From Streptomyces sp. MMBL 11-1 (GTDB lineage Bacteria; Actinomycetota; Actinomycetes; Streptomycetales; Streptomycetaceae), in the NCBI RefSeq assembly GCF_028622875.1, contig NZ_CP117709.1:1240001-1304000 (forward strand): a stretch of DNA of 64,000 bases. The letters are read 5' to 3'. Positions within the stretch are counted from its first letter, which is position 1. The number at the start of each line of letters is the position of its first letter. Below, piece by piece: positions 27,328-36,009 of the stretch. The position numbers and the translations under genes were made by a program. The notes under the pieces are model-generated. The model was not told the origin of the DNA, searched no databases, and saw only the letters and a program-made list of their open reading frames with translations.

Positions 27328-30300
27328 TCACACCGACATCGGTTCCAGTTCCCGCCGGAACCGCTCCTCGGTCCGGGCCATACGGGTCAGCGGGTGGTCG
27401 TCGCCGAGCTGACGGGACAGCTCGACGACGATCTCCGCCCGCAACTGCGTCGCCTCGTCCTCGCGCCCCAGGGCATCGAGCGTGACCGCCATGTTCGAGG
27501 TCATGGCCAGGGTCTCCGGATGGTGTGCCCCGAGCGCTTCGCGCACCTGCCCGGACAGCCGCTGCTCGGTCTCCAGCACGATGTCCAGCTTTCCCAGGTC
27601 CGCTGTCGCGCTGGCCAGGTTCATCACACAGAACAGGGTGTTGGGGTGCTCTCGGCCGAACGTGTCCCGCATGGAGGCGACGACCAGCTTCAGCACCCGC
27701 TCCGCCGCTTCCGGCTCCCCGGCCACCGTCAGATAGACGCCGAGGTTGTTCTGCGCCGCCAGGGTGTACGGGTGCTTCTCCCCCGGCACCTTCATGAACT
27801 GGTCGACGACCTCCTGCGCCGTGTCCCGCGCCTCGGCGCTCTCGCCCGCCGCGAACAGGTCCGCGGCGAGGTTGAGGTCGCAGGCCAGCGAATCGGGGTT
27901 GGCGATGGTGTACTTCGCCCGGTAGCGGGCGCGGGTCGCCACCGTGAGACGGCGGGCGTCCTCCAGCCTGCCCGCCCTGCGCAGCGACACCGCGAGGCTC
28001 TTCGCCGCGCTCAGCGTGGTGGGAAAGCTGCGGCCCATCGTCTGCTTGAAGCTGTTGTACGTGGTGCTGAGCAGCCCCACCGAGTCCTCGTACCGTCCGA
28101 CCTCCCGCAGGTCACGGGCGAGGTTCATGGCGGAGGACAGGCTGTAGGGGTGTTCCGGTCCGAGCACCTGGGAGCGGAGGTCGTAGACGTCCTGGTCGAT
28201 CTCCCGGGCGCGGGCGTACTGACCGACGCTGCGCAGGTTCAGGGCCAGGTTGTTGGCGGCGGCCAGGGTCCGGGGGTGGGAGTCGTGGAAGATCTGCCCG
28301 AACCCCTCGTGGGCCTCGGTCGCCATCTCGATCGCCCGGGCGTAGTCCCCCAGCAGACCGAGGTCGATGGCCAGACTGCTGGTGGTCATGTACGTGTGCG
28401 GGTGCTCGGGTCCCAGCACCGCCCGCTGCCGCTCCAGGGTGAACTCGTCCAGCTCCTTCGCCTCCACGTAACGCCCGCGGGTGCGCAGGATGTTGGAGAG
28501 GTGGAAGCAGAGGTAGAGGTACTGCAGGTCCCGCTCCCCCAGTTTCTCCTCCCAGATCTCCCGCAGCTCGTCGCCGAGCGCCCCCGCGGTCCTGACGTCG
28601 CCGCGCTTCCAGAGGTAGCGGACCCGGTCGATCAGGAGCCTGCGGGTCTCCGGCTCCTTGCAGTTGCGGGCGTCGGAGGGGCCGAGGTGCGGCCAGATCG
28701 TCGCGAAGCGCGGCCAGGTCTCCGGGTTGTCGATCGGCTCGTCGTCGTCGGGCCGGGCGCCGGCCAGGATGCGGTGGACGACGTGCCGGGCCTCGCGCTG
28801 CTCCTCCTCGCTGAGCTGCGCCTTGATCACGGCCTGGACGAGGCGGTGGACCTGGATGGAGTTGGAGACCTGGTCGACCTTGGCGAGGGCGAACCGGCCG
28901 ATCTCCCGGATGACCCGGCCCAGCACCAGCTTCTCCTGCAGCGAGGAGTCGTACGGCTTCAGCGCGTCGATCATCTCCTTGCTGTAGAGGAGGTTCGCGG
29001 AGATCGGTTCCGGGGCGAAGAACGCGCAGAGCTGGAGCAGCCGCACGGCGGCGGGCGAGCGCTCCTTGAGCCGGGCGATGGAGATGTTCCAGGTCGCGGC
29101 GACCGGTTCCGGGTAGCCGGCCGGCTGGTTGAGCCCGAGGACCTGGGGAGCCTGCTGGGCGAGCTGTTCGAGATAGGTGTCGATGGGGGTGGCGGTCTCC
29201 GCGATCCAGGCGGCAGCCTGCTCCACCGCCAGCGGCAGGTCGCCGACGGCGGTCGCCACCTGGTCGGCGTCCTCGTCGCTGAGCCCCGGCGCCCGGCGCT
29301 GGAGGTGCTCGATCGACTCCTCGCGCAGGAAGACGTCCACGGGCAGCGCGTCCCCGTGCTGGGACCAGCTCTGGTTGCGGGAGGTCACCAGGATGTGGCC
29401 GGAGCCGCCCTGCGGGAAGTAGCGGCGCAGCTGCTCGGGGTCGTCCGCGTTGTCGAAGACCAGCAGCCAGCGGTCCGAGGGCACGCCGCGCCGCAGCAGG
29501 TCGACGGCCTCCTGGGAGGCGGCGGCCATGTCGTCGCCGCCCTGGGCGCCGAGCCGGACGGCGAGCTCGGCGAGCGAGGCGACCACGTCGTCGGGCTGCT
29601 CGGACGATATCCACCACACCAGGTCGTAGTCGGCCATGAAGCGGTGCACGTACTCCAGGGCCACCTGGGTCTTGCCGACGCCGCCGAGTCCGTACAGGGT
29701 CTGCGGCTGCGGCAGGACGACGGCCAGGCCGCCGCCGAGCTGGTCGCGCATCCGCTCCAGGACGAGCGAGCGGCCGGTGAAGCCGGGGTTGCGGGGCGGC
29801 GCGTTCCAGATCCTCGGTACGGTGCCGGGGAAGCGGGGCCCGGGCGAGACCCCGTCCGCCACCTGCACCGGGCGGTCCAGGGCCCGCATCACGGCGGTGG
29901 TGGCGTGCACCTCGTCCAGCCGGAAGAGGTCGACGGGGTTGCGGTCGATGTAGGGGGCGCTCAGGCGTACGTCCCCGACCCGCAGGGGGACCAGCCGGCG
30001 GCGGCCGCTGCCGACGGCCTCCGCGGCGGTCCGCTCCCAGAGCTCGACCGCGCGCTGGGACTTCAGGTAGGCGCTGGAGAGCAGCACCACGGTGCGGGCG
30101 GTGTTCTCCGCGGGAGTCTCGCCGGCCTCCTCGGGAGGACGTTCGGCGGAGACGTCGCGCGGAACCACCCGGAAGCCGGCCCGGGTGAGAATCGATTCGA
30201 GCCAGTCGGCCCACATCCGGTTCTCCGCCACATAGCTGAGGAAGAGATCGGCGGGCAGGGAGGGCCTGCGCCGGGTGAAGGCGTCGCGGATCCGCAGGCG

Positions 30301-31263
30301 GACCTCCTCGCCGATCGGGGGCATCGAGGTGATCTCCCGGTCGGTGATGACCGCGACGAGCCGTTCGAAGGCGGAGAGCAGGGAGTTGGACAGCCCGGCC
30401 TCGTCACCGAAGGTGGCGAGCGTCTCCTCGTAGGCGTAGTAGGGGCGGTAGGGGATCTCCACCGCGCCCCAGTAGGCGGTGAGTTCGTCCCCGGACAGGT
30501 CGCGCGGCAGCCGGTCGAACTTGAGCCGGGCCAGCGCCCGCCCGGCGTCCGCCTTCTCCTTCTCGCCCTCGTCGATGCGCATCGGAACGGGGTAGAGGGC
30601 GATGGGCCGGCCGGTGTTGCGCTCGGCGATCTGGCGGGCGACGGAGGCCGCGCCGTCGATGGACTGGTCGCTGAGGGTGAAGCAGTCGACGAGCACGTCC
30701 GGGAGGTGGACGGTGCAGATGTCGGCGATGTCGCTGAGGCCGGTCCGGCTGTCGATGAGGACGTAGTCGTAGTTGGCCTTCATGTCGTCGCGCAGCGCGT
30801 CGAAGAAGTGGCCGCCGCCGAACCGGTCGTAGAAGTTGTCCCAGTCGAAGGTGGAGACGGTCGCGGAGTATTCGCGGTTCTGCCGTCCGGCGGAGACGAA
30901 GTCGAGCGTGCCGCCCTGCGGGAACTCCCAGCCGAGCGACTCGGGGGTCAGCGACACGGCGTGCGGCTGGATGCGGGCGTAGTCGCGGTGCCAGTCCTCG
31001 GGGCGCTGGGCGGGGCTGGTCGCGGCCCAGGCGTACTCGGTGATCAGGTCGATCACGCCGGTGGTGGCGCCGAGGGTGGCCGGGTCGAGGAAGGGGTGGA
31101 AGAACCGGTGCAGCCCGGGGGCCTCCAGGTCCCAGTCGACGGCCAGCACCCGCTTGCCGTTGGCCGCGAGGATCCAGGCGGTGTTGGCGAGCGCCATGGT
31201 GCGCCCGGTACCGCCCTTGTACGAGTAGAAGGTGACGATGCGCCCGTCACGACCGGCACTCAT
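27328..31263 (-). CDS. fxsT: FxsT: KGG-type P-loop / TIR / NB-ARC / TPR protein of the Fxs system
   Basis: A 1311-residue STAND-type protein. In order: a ParA/MinD-like P-loop domain with KGGTGRT at 16-22 and VDWDLEAPGL; a TIR-like domain (~338-465; DLFLSYVAENRMWADWL, VVLLSSAYLKSQRAVELWER); an NB-ARC NTPase with P-loop GLGGVGKT at 525-532, LVFDNADDPEQL (Walker B) and VTSRNQSW; and about ten tetratricopeptide repeats (~900-1300; units such as GPEHPHTYMTTSSLAIDLGLLG). This matches the FxSxx-COOH-system TPR protein. The ATG start overlaps the fxsC stop (ATGA). It is the last gene of fxsA-fxsBH-fxsC-fxsT. The biochemical role is unknown; the architecture suggests a sensor or signalling NTPase. 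Confidence 0.93.
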   Translation of the reverse strand: MSAGRDGRIVTFYSYKGGTGRTMALANTAWILAANGKRVLAVDWDLEAPGLHRFFHPFLDPATLGATTGVIDLITEYAWAATSPAQRPEDWHRDYARIQPHAVSLTPESLGWEFPQGGTLDFVSAGRQNREYSATVSTFDWDNFYDRFGGGHFFDALRDDMKANYDYVLIDSRTGLSDIADICTVHLPDVLVDCFTLSDQSIDGAASVARQIAERNTGRPIALYPVPMRIDEGEKEKADAGRALARLKFDRLPRDLSGDELTAYWGAVEIPYRPYYAYEETLATFGDEAGLSNSLLSAFERLVAVITDREITSMPPIGEEVRLRIRDAFTRRRPSLPADLFLSYVAENRMWADWLESILTRAGFRVVPRDVSAERPPEEAGETPAENTARTVVLLSSAYLKSQRAVELWERTAAEAVGSGRRRLVPLRVGDVRLSAPYIDRNPVDLFRLDEVHATTAVMRALDRPVQVADGVSPGPRFPGTVPRIWNAPPRNPGFTGRSLVLERMRDQLGGGLAVVLPQPQTLYGLGGVGKTQVALEYVHRFMADYDLVWWISSEQPDDVVASLAELAVRLGAQGGDDMAAASQEAVDLLRRGVPSDRWLLVFDNADDPEQLRRYFPQGGSGHILVTSRNQSWSQHGDALPVDVFLREESIEHLQRRAPGLSDEDADQVATAVGDLPLAVEQAAAWIAETATPIDTYLEQLAQQAPQVLGLNQPAGYPEPVAATWNISIARLKERSPAAVRLLQLCAFFAPEPISANLLYSKEMIDALKPYDSSLQEKLVLGRVIREIGRFALAKVDQVSNSIQVHRLVQAVIKAQLSEEEQREARHVVHRILAGARPDDDEPIDNPETWPRFATIWPHLGPSDARNCKEPETRRLLIDRVRYLWKRGDVRTAGALGDELREIWEEKLGERDLQYLYLCFHLSNILRTRGRYVEAKELDEFTLERQRAVLGPEHPHTYMTTSSLAIDLGLLGDYARAIEMATEAHEGFGQIFHDSHPRTLAAANNLALNLRSVGQYARAREIDQDVYDLRSQVLGPEHPYSLSSAMNLARDLREVGRYEDSVGLLSTTYNSFKQTMGRSFPTTLSAAKSLAVSLRRAGRLEDARRLTVATRARYRAKYTIANPDSLACDLNLAADLFAAGESAEARDTAQEVVDQFMKVPGEKHPYTLAAQNNLGVYLTVAGEPEAAERVLKLVVASMRDTFGREHPNTLFCVMNLASATADLGKLDIVLETEQRLSGQVREALGAHHPETLAMTSNMAVTLDALGREDEATQLRAEIVVELSRQLGDDHPLTRMARTEERFRRELEPMSV

Positions 31264-32600
31264 AGGTCCTCCGCTTCCGTCGCAGGGTCGTGCGGGTCGG
31301 GGATGTAGCTCGTACCGCCCATGGGACCGGTGAGCCGGGTCCGCTCGCCGGAGCCGCCGCCCGGTCCGGGAGGGTAGGCCTTCGCGTGCTTGAGGTACTG
31401 CTGGGCGGCCACCTCGACCACCTGGGGCAGGAGTTGGCCGAACGCCTCCATGGTGGGCACTCCTTTCGCCGCGGCACGGCACAGGGCCCGGCCCTGGCCC
31501 ATCTTGACCGGCATGGTCGCTTCGAGTCTCTCGGTGAGCTCGGCCTCCGCCGCTCGGCTCTGGTGGTCGTCGCGGCTCCACGGCACGACCATGGTGACCC
31601 AGGGCCGGTTCTCCGCGTCGAAGGCGGCGAGCCTGCGGCGGTGGTCCTCGTCCATGAGGGCCCAGCGGTCGACGAGCAGGATCTCGGGGGTGCTGGGCGG
31701 GGCCTTGGCGTCGTGCCGGTCCTCGTCGAACGAGGTAATGACGGCCTGGTAGTTGAGCGAGCGGACCAGTTCCTCCGCCACATAGGCCAGGGGGCGGGCG
31801 GCGGCCGGGTAGTAGGGGTTCCAGTCCTGGGGGTGGTCGCCGTAGTGGTCGCTGTTGCGTCCCTCGGGCAGATCGTGGCGGGTGGGCGCCGCGATGGTGA
31901 TCTGCATCGGCCGGGGAGCGCCGACTCCGCTGCTGGGGGAGCCGAAGGCGCTGGGGGCGAGGCGGTAGTCGACGGGCCGGCCGGTGTCGATGCGGACCGA
32001 GTCGGCGACGCTCACGATGCGTTTGGCCAGTTCGTAGACGGCCCGTTCGTATTCTTCGGCGAAGAGTCTGAGCTTGATCAGGCCGTAGAGGCCGTCGCTG
32101 ACGTAGCGTTCCCCGAAGTCACGGTGGTTGAACTGCAACCGCTCGGCGGAGCCGGGGAGTTGGCTCGGCGGCACCGGTACCCAGAGCGCCGGGACGATGG
32201 CCTCGGCGGGCTGGTTGGAGCGGGCGCGGTGGTGGATGGCGCGCTGTTCGAAGGCGTACCACTCCTTGCCGCACATCTCACTGGCGAAGTAGCGCGGCGA
32301 GAACAGCGGGACGAACACCCGGCAGGTGGCGAGGACGTCGCCGAGCCGCTCGGACCAGCCCTCCCCGGAACGTATCTCCCGGTCCATGAAGCCCGCAGGC
32401 GCGCCCGCGGGTAAGTCGGTCATGGCCATCACATGGCCGCAGAGGTCCTGGAAGAGCCGTTCGACCCACATATCGGGGTCCGTGCCGCCGCCGTACCCCG
32501 GCGTGTGGGCGTAACTGAGAAAGAAATACGGCCGATGGCCCACCGCTCGCTGTTGCGTCGATGCGTGCACACGACCCCCGTCCTGTGTGAGCACTCGCAT
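31260..32600 (-). CDS. fxsC: FxsC: TIR-like protein of the Fxs system
   Basis: A 446-residue protein. The N-terminal ~200 residues are TIR-like (HRPYFFLSYAHTPG, GWSERLGDVLATCRVFVPLF, SPRYFASEMCGKEWYAFEQR), the family I know as TIR-like FxsC. The C-terminal half holds a second alpha/beta domain (AEELVRSLNYQAVITSF ... EILLVDRWALMDEDHRRRLA) and a proline/glycine-rich tail. No membrane segment. It overlaps fxsT by four bases and lies 74 bases after fxsBH. Glu residues in SEMCGKEW occupy the area of TIR NADase catalytic glutamates, but enzymatic activity is unproven. Start at the ATG at 32600; a weak ribosome-binding site leaves some doubt. Confidence 0.9.
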   Translation of the reverse strand: MRVLTQDGGRVHASTQQRAVGHRPYFFLSYAHTPGYGGGTDPDMWVERLFQDLCGHVMAMTDLPAGAPAGFMDREIRSGEGWSERLGDVLATCRVFVPLFSPRYFASEMCGKEWYAFEQRAIHHRARSNQPAEAIVPALWVPVPPSQLPGSAERLQFNHRDFGERYVSDGLYGLIKLRLFAEEYERAVYELAKRIVSVADSVRIDTGRPVDYRLAPSAFGSPSSGVGAPRPMQITIAAPTRHDLPEGRNSDHYGDHPQDWNPYYPAAARPLAYVAEELVRSLNYQAVITSFDEDRHDAKAPPSTPEILLVDRWALMDEDHRRRLAAFDAENRPWVTMVVPWSRDDHQSRAAEAELTERLEATMPVKMGQGRALCRAAAKGVPTMEAFGQLLPQVVEVAAQQYLKHAKAYPPGPGGGSGERTRLTGPMGGTSYIPDPHDPATEAEDL

Positions 32601-32674
32601 CCCGGAAGGAGGAAGGGAGTGGAAGCGAACTCATCATTCCGGAGCGGACCGCTTTCCACCCCCCTGCCGTTCGG

Positions 32675-35020
32675 TCATTCGCACGGCACTTTCTGGTCAG
32701 ATGCCAGGATGTTCGGCGCCTGACCGGACGACGGGAAGCTCCTGCCGCGATTCTTCTCGGTCGCACTCCGTGTTCCGCTGATCTCCTTGCGCACAGCGGA
32801 GATCAGCTGTTTTCCGTCGACCGTCACCTCCGCCGCGTTTTCGATCTTGTCGAGAGCTTCCGGAACACCCGTGAGGAAGCGCGGGTCGTAAAGCCCGAGC
32901 CCCGCCCGTTCGAATGTCTCGGCCAGCAGTCGGGAGAACGTCACGTGTTCGTTCCCCCAAGGCGTCCGATGTTCCCAGGTACCGTCCAAGGCGTAAAGAT
33001 CCGCCACTTCACCGAGCGCCCGCAGTTTCGCCCGGCGGAATCCGCTGAGCAGGCCGAGTGCCAGCTCGTTCGCCTCCGCCGACGGCCCGACGCCGAGCGC
33101 GCCGGGCCCGTGGCGCCCCGGCTCGGCGTCACCACAGGACAGCGGGGTCAGCGTGGTGAGCGTCCGGGCCGCCTCGGCCGCCTGACCGGGTACGGCGTCG
33201 GCCAGCAGCGACCAGGCTGCGCCGACCCGGTACGCCCAGGCGTCGGCGTCCTCCACTGCCAGGCGGTCGGTCGCGGGTGCGTCGAAGCAGTCGCGGAGGG
33301 GGTCGAGGTCGTCCAGCAGGAGTACGGGGGCGGGTTCCCGGCGCAGGACGTGCACGGGCAGCCAGTGCGGGCCCTCGGGCTCATCGGGTGCGATGCGCAG
33401 CTCCGTGCCGGGCGTGTCCTGCGGGCGGCGGACGAGGAATCCGTCGCCCGTGGCGCGCACCACGGCCGTTCCCCGCTCCCCCGGGCCGCCGAGGAGCACG
33501 GTGCCGAGGGTGGGCAGATACAGGCTTCCGTCACGGTAGGCCACGGGCACGGACAGGTCGTCGCGTCCGGCGCGGACGGCTGCGGCGGCCACGGTGGCGC
33601 CGAGCCGTTCGGAGGCGGGCCCCGTCATGCCGCGGCCCGCCTCGACGTCCTCCAGGGCGCCGATCAGCCAGGTGCGGGTGTAGGGGTGCGCGAGCACTCT
33701 GTCGAGCGCGTCGGCGCCCGGGGGGTCGGCCTCCAGCGTCGCCGCGAGCCGCCAGGCGTCGTCCCAGAGAGCCCCGCCCCGCCCGTCGAGGGTGTCGTGG
33801 AGGGCCGCGAGCAGGGTCCGGGTCAGGTCCTGATGGGCGGCGAGCAGTTCGTCCGGCGCCCGGACGGCGGGCGACTCGGTGGCCGCGGCCGTGCGCTCCT
33901 CGATGCCGCGGATCAGGGCGGCCAGGTCGGCGCAGTAGACCGACGGGTTGTCGAAGCCGCTGTCGCCGCCCTCGGGGCCGCTGCCGGAGCGGTACCGGTG
34001 GGTGTAGAGCCCGCCGCCGCAGGAGCGCACGACGGGGCAGCGGCGGCAGGTCTCGCTGACCCCGGCCAGACCGAGCTGCCGCGCCTGGACGCCGGGGTGG
34101 GCCGCGACCTCGTCGAAGGTGTTGCGGAAGACGTCGAACCCGGTGGCGGCGGCGCCCTCGTAGGCGCTCTTGAGCGAGTCGACCTGTTCCAGCTGTCCGT
34201 CGGTCTCGATGACGACGAGGTCGGTGGGGGCCAGGCCGAGGGACTCGGTGAGGCTGGGGCCGCCGTTCAGGCTGGAGAGCACCGAGGCGAACAGACGGAC
34301 GGGCATGGGGCGGCCCTGTTCCGTCCAGCGGTCGAAGACCGTCAGGAGCCAGTCGGCGTACGCGGTGGGCGATCCGTCCGGCCGCGGGGGCGGGTCGTCC
34401 CAGGTGGCGTGCGGCAGCAGGAAGTCGACGAGCGGGGGTTCGAGTCCGGCGAGAGCGTCCTGCACGGCCACCGGGTCGTTGTGGATGTCGACCGTGCACA
34501 GCAGACCGAGGTCCAGGTGGCGGTAGCGCTCCTCGCGGAGCAGTTCGACGGCTCGCAGCACCATCGGGTGGCTGCTGCGTCCATCGGCGAATCGGCGGTG
34601 GCGGTCGTTGGCCGCGCGGTCGCCGTCGAGCGAGATCCCGACCCGGACGTGGAACTCGTCGAAGAGGTCGAGGTAGCGGGGGCTGAGCTGGACGCCGTTG
34701 GTGTGGATCCTGAGGTCCAGCTCAGCGATGCCGTTCAGGGCCGAGCCGAGCTCCTCGCAGACCCGTCGCAGTCGCGCGGGTCCCGCCAGGAGCGGTTCCC
34801 CACCGTGCAGGATCACTGTCACGGAGGGAAGCGCATGCGCCGTCGCATGCTCGGCCAGACGCCGGGCTGTCCAGGAAATTGCCTCGTCGGAGATGGTCTT
34901 GGGGCGTGTCAGCCAGCTCTGATCGGCATGTTCGTAGACATAACAATGATCACAGGCCAGATCGCACCTGCTGTGCACTTTCAGCACGAATTCACGGAAG
35001 GGGACCAGGGGTCCTGTCAT
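32675..35020 (-). CDS. fxsB: FxsBH: radical SAM/SPASM peptide maturase fused to an inactivated beta-hydroxylase domain
   Basis: A 781-residue protein. Residues 1-370 are radical SAM plus SPASM: CxxxCxxC at C19/C23/C26 (CDLACDHC), GGEP (73-76), and SPASM cysteines C325, C328, C334 and C363. FxsB-type enzymes form a cyclophane crosslink in a three-residue aromatic-x-x motif of the FxsA peptide (established for FXS maturases). The C-terminal ~400 residues resemble the aKG/HExxH-type peptide beta-hydroxylases, but the motif that should be HExxH reads SGFRR at 659-663 in an otherwise recognisable AKLRALGEVADLY context, so this half is probably catalytically dead. It follows fxsA by 30 bases. Confidence 0.94.
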   Translation of the reverse strand: MTGPLVPFREFVLKVHSRCDLACDHCYVYEHADQSWLTRPKTISDEAISWTARRLAEHATAHALPSVTVILHGGEPLLAGPARLRRVCEELGSALNGIAELDLRIHTNGVQLSPRYLDLFDEFHVRVGISLDGDRAANDRHRRFADGRSSHPMVLRAVELLREERYRHLDLGLLCTVDIHNDPVAVQDALAGLEPPLVDFLLPHATWDDPPPRPDGSPTAYADWLLTVFDRWTEQGRPMPVRLFASVLSSLNGGPSLTESLGLAPTDLVVIETDGQLEQVDSLKSAYEGAAATGFDVFRNTFDEVAAHPGVQARQLGLAGVSETCRRCPVVRSCGGGLYTHRYRSGSGPEGGDSGFDNPSVYCADLAALIRGIEERTAAATESPAVRAPDELLAAHQDLTRTLLAALHDTLDGRGGALWDDAWRLAATLEADPPGADALDRVLAHPYTRTWLIGALEDVEAGRGMTGPASERLGATVAAAAVRAGRDDLSVPVAYRDGSLYLPTLGTVLLGGPGERGTAVVRATGDGFLVRRPQDTPGTELRIAPDEPEGPHWLPVHVLRREPAPVLLLDDLDPLRDCFDAPATDRLAVEDADAWAYRVGAAWSLLADAVPGQAAEAARTLTTLTPLSCGDAEPGRHGPGALGVGPSAEANELALGLLSGFRRAKLRALGEVADLYALDGTWEHRTPWGNEHVTFSRLLAETFERAGLGLYDPRFLTGVPEALDKIENAAEVTVDGKQLISAVRKEISGTRSATEKNRGRSFPSSGQAPNILASDQKVPCE

Positions 35021-35050
35021 CCCGTCATTCTAGCCGCTTACGACGTGGAC

Positions 35051-35215
35051 TCAGAGAGCCGAATTGAACGTGGAGATCCGGGTGGACCTGGCCGTTGTCG
35101 CACCGCATACGCGGTTGATCTTCCTGGCGGCCTCGGCGCTGCGGACGTCGGTCGCCGAGAGGGTCGCGCGGGTCTTCGCAGAGGCGAAGGAGGGGGTGGT
35201 TCCGTAGGTCTTCAC
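35051..35215 (-). CDS. fxsA: FxsA: FxSxx-COOH precursor peptide
   Basis: A 54-residue peptide ending ISTFNSAL: Phe50-Asn51-Ser52 followed by two residues and the stop, exactly the FxSxx-COOH signature. The leader has a helix-like segment (LSATDVRSAEAARKINRV), one Cys (C37), and a second FxS (Phe10-Ala-Ser12) near the N-terminus. I chose the GTG at 35215 because AGGA sits 6 bases before it. An in-frame ATG at 35257 would give 68 residues but lacks a good ribosome-binding site. It is first in the fxs operon, 30 bases before fxsBH, and is the presumed substrate of that radical SAM enzyme, giving a Phe-to-Ser cyclophane. Confidence 0.85.
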   Translation of the reverse strand: MKTYGTTPSFASAKTRATLSATDVRSAEAARKINRVCGATTARSTRISTFNSAL

Positions 35216-35257
35216 GGCCGTCCTAGGGGGATCCTGAAGGGGTCTGTTTCCGGACAT

Positions 35258-36009
35258 TGAAATGCTGCCGGATTCCGCGTCATCACACGTCCCGGCACGC
35301 GCACTTTACTACCGCGGAGGCTCTTCCACATGCCGGCGGAGCGGCCTTCACACCTGGATACGAAACTCGAAACACACCTTCCGCTCGGCCGCTCGGGTGA
35401 GCGGGGGACGAGCGGCGGAACCGGTGGGCCCGGCGGCCGGCCCCGCTGCCGCCGGCACGCGCAGGTGAGAGGCTTTCCGCCACCGGCGAGACCGCTCGCA
35501 CAGGTGCCGGGCGCGCGCGCCGCGCGGGTCCCGGACGACGGGCGCCGGGCGGCTCCGGCAGGACGGCGGTTCACCCGTTCACCAGCTTCTCGCCAGGGAG
35601 GCCGTGTTCCGCACGGAGGACGCGCACGCGGTCCGGTAAGGGGTTCGCCGGCCCACGGCGCCCGTGATCCGCGCCCGGGCGCGGTGCCGCGACCCGCTCG
35701 GCGCACCGCCGCGGGAGCACATCCACGGCCCCGGTCACCCTCGATGGCCCCTCCCCGCGCGGAGGTGGTCGCGCCCACCGCGGAGGGGGCGGCAACTCAC
35801 GTGTCGACGAACACAGTTGGACTACCTTGCCACAGCGCCGCGAGGTGAGGAAGGACACCCGCGCCGAAGTGGCCGAACCCTTTCGTGGCGACCGTCCGAG
35901 GAGCCGGGACGCTCTTGCCGCGTCCGGCCCTCCCCCCTACTCTCGTGGCCCGGGCGGGCCAGGCGCCACGACCGGCCGGGTCATACGACAACTGCAGACG
36001 GAGGCGTCC
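35258..36009. other. Large divergent intergenic region (752 bases) between fxsA and the SLATT gene
   Basis: Open frames exist on both strands but none shows a recognisable protein or ribosome-binding site. It must hold the fxs promoter (minus) and the SLATT gene promoter (plus). A TA-rich spot at 35303-35311 could be a -10 region on the minus strand, without a clear -35. Confidence 0.5.

Noticed and set aside
27394..31308. A 1304-codon plus-strand open frame
   Set aside because: Antisense to fxsT, whose P-loop, TIR, NB-ARC and TPR motifs are unmistakable.
32945..35260. A 771-codon plus-strand open frame
   Set aside because: Antisense to fxsBH; no motif and atypical composition.
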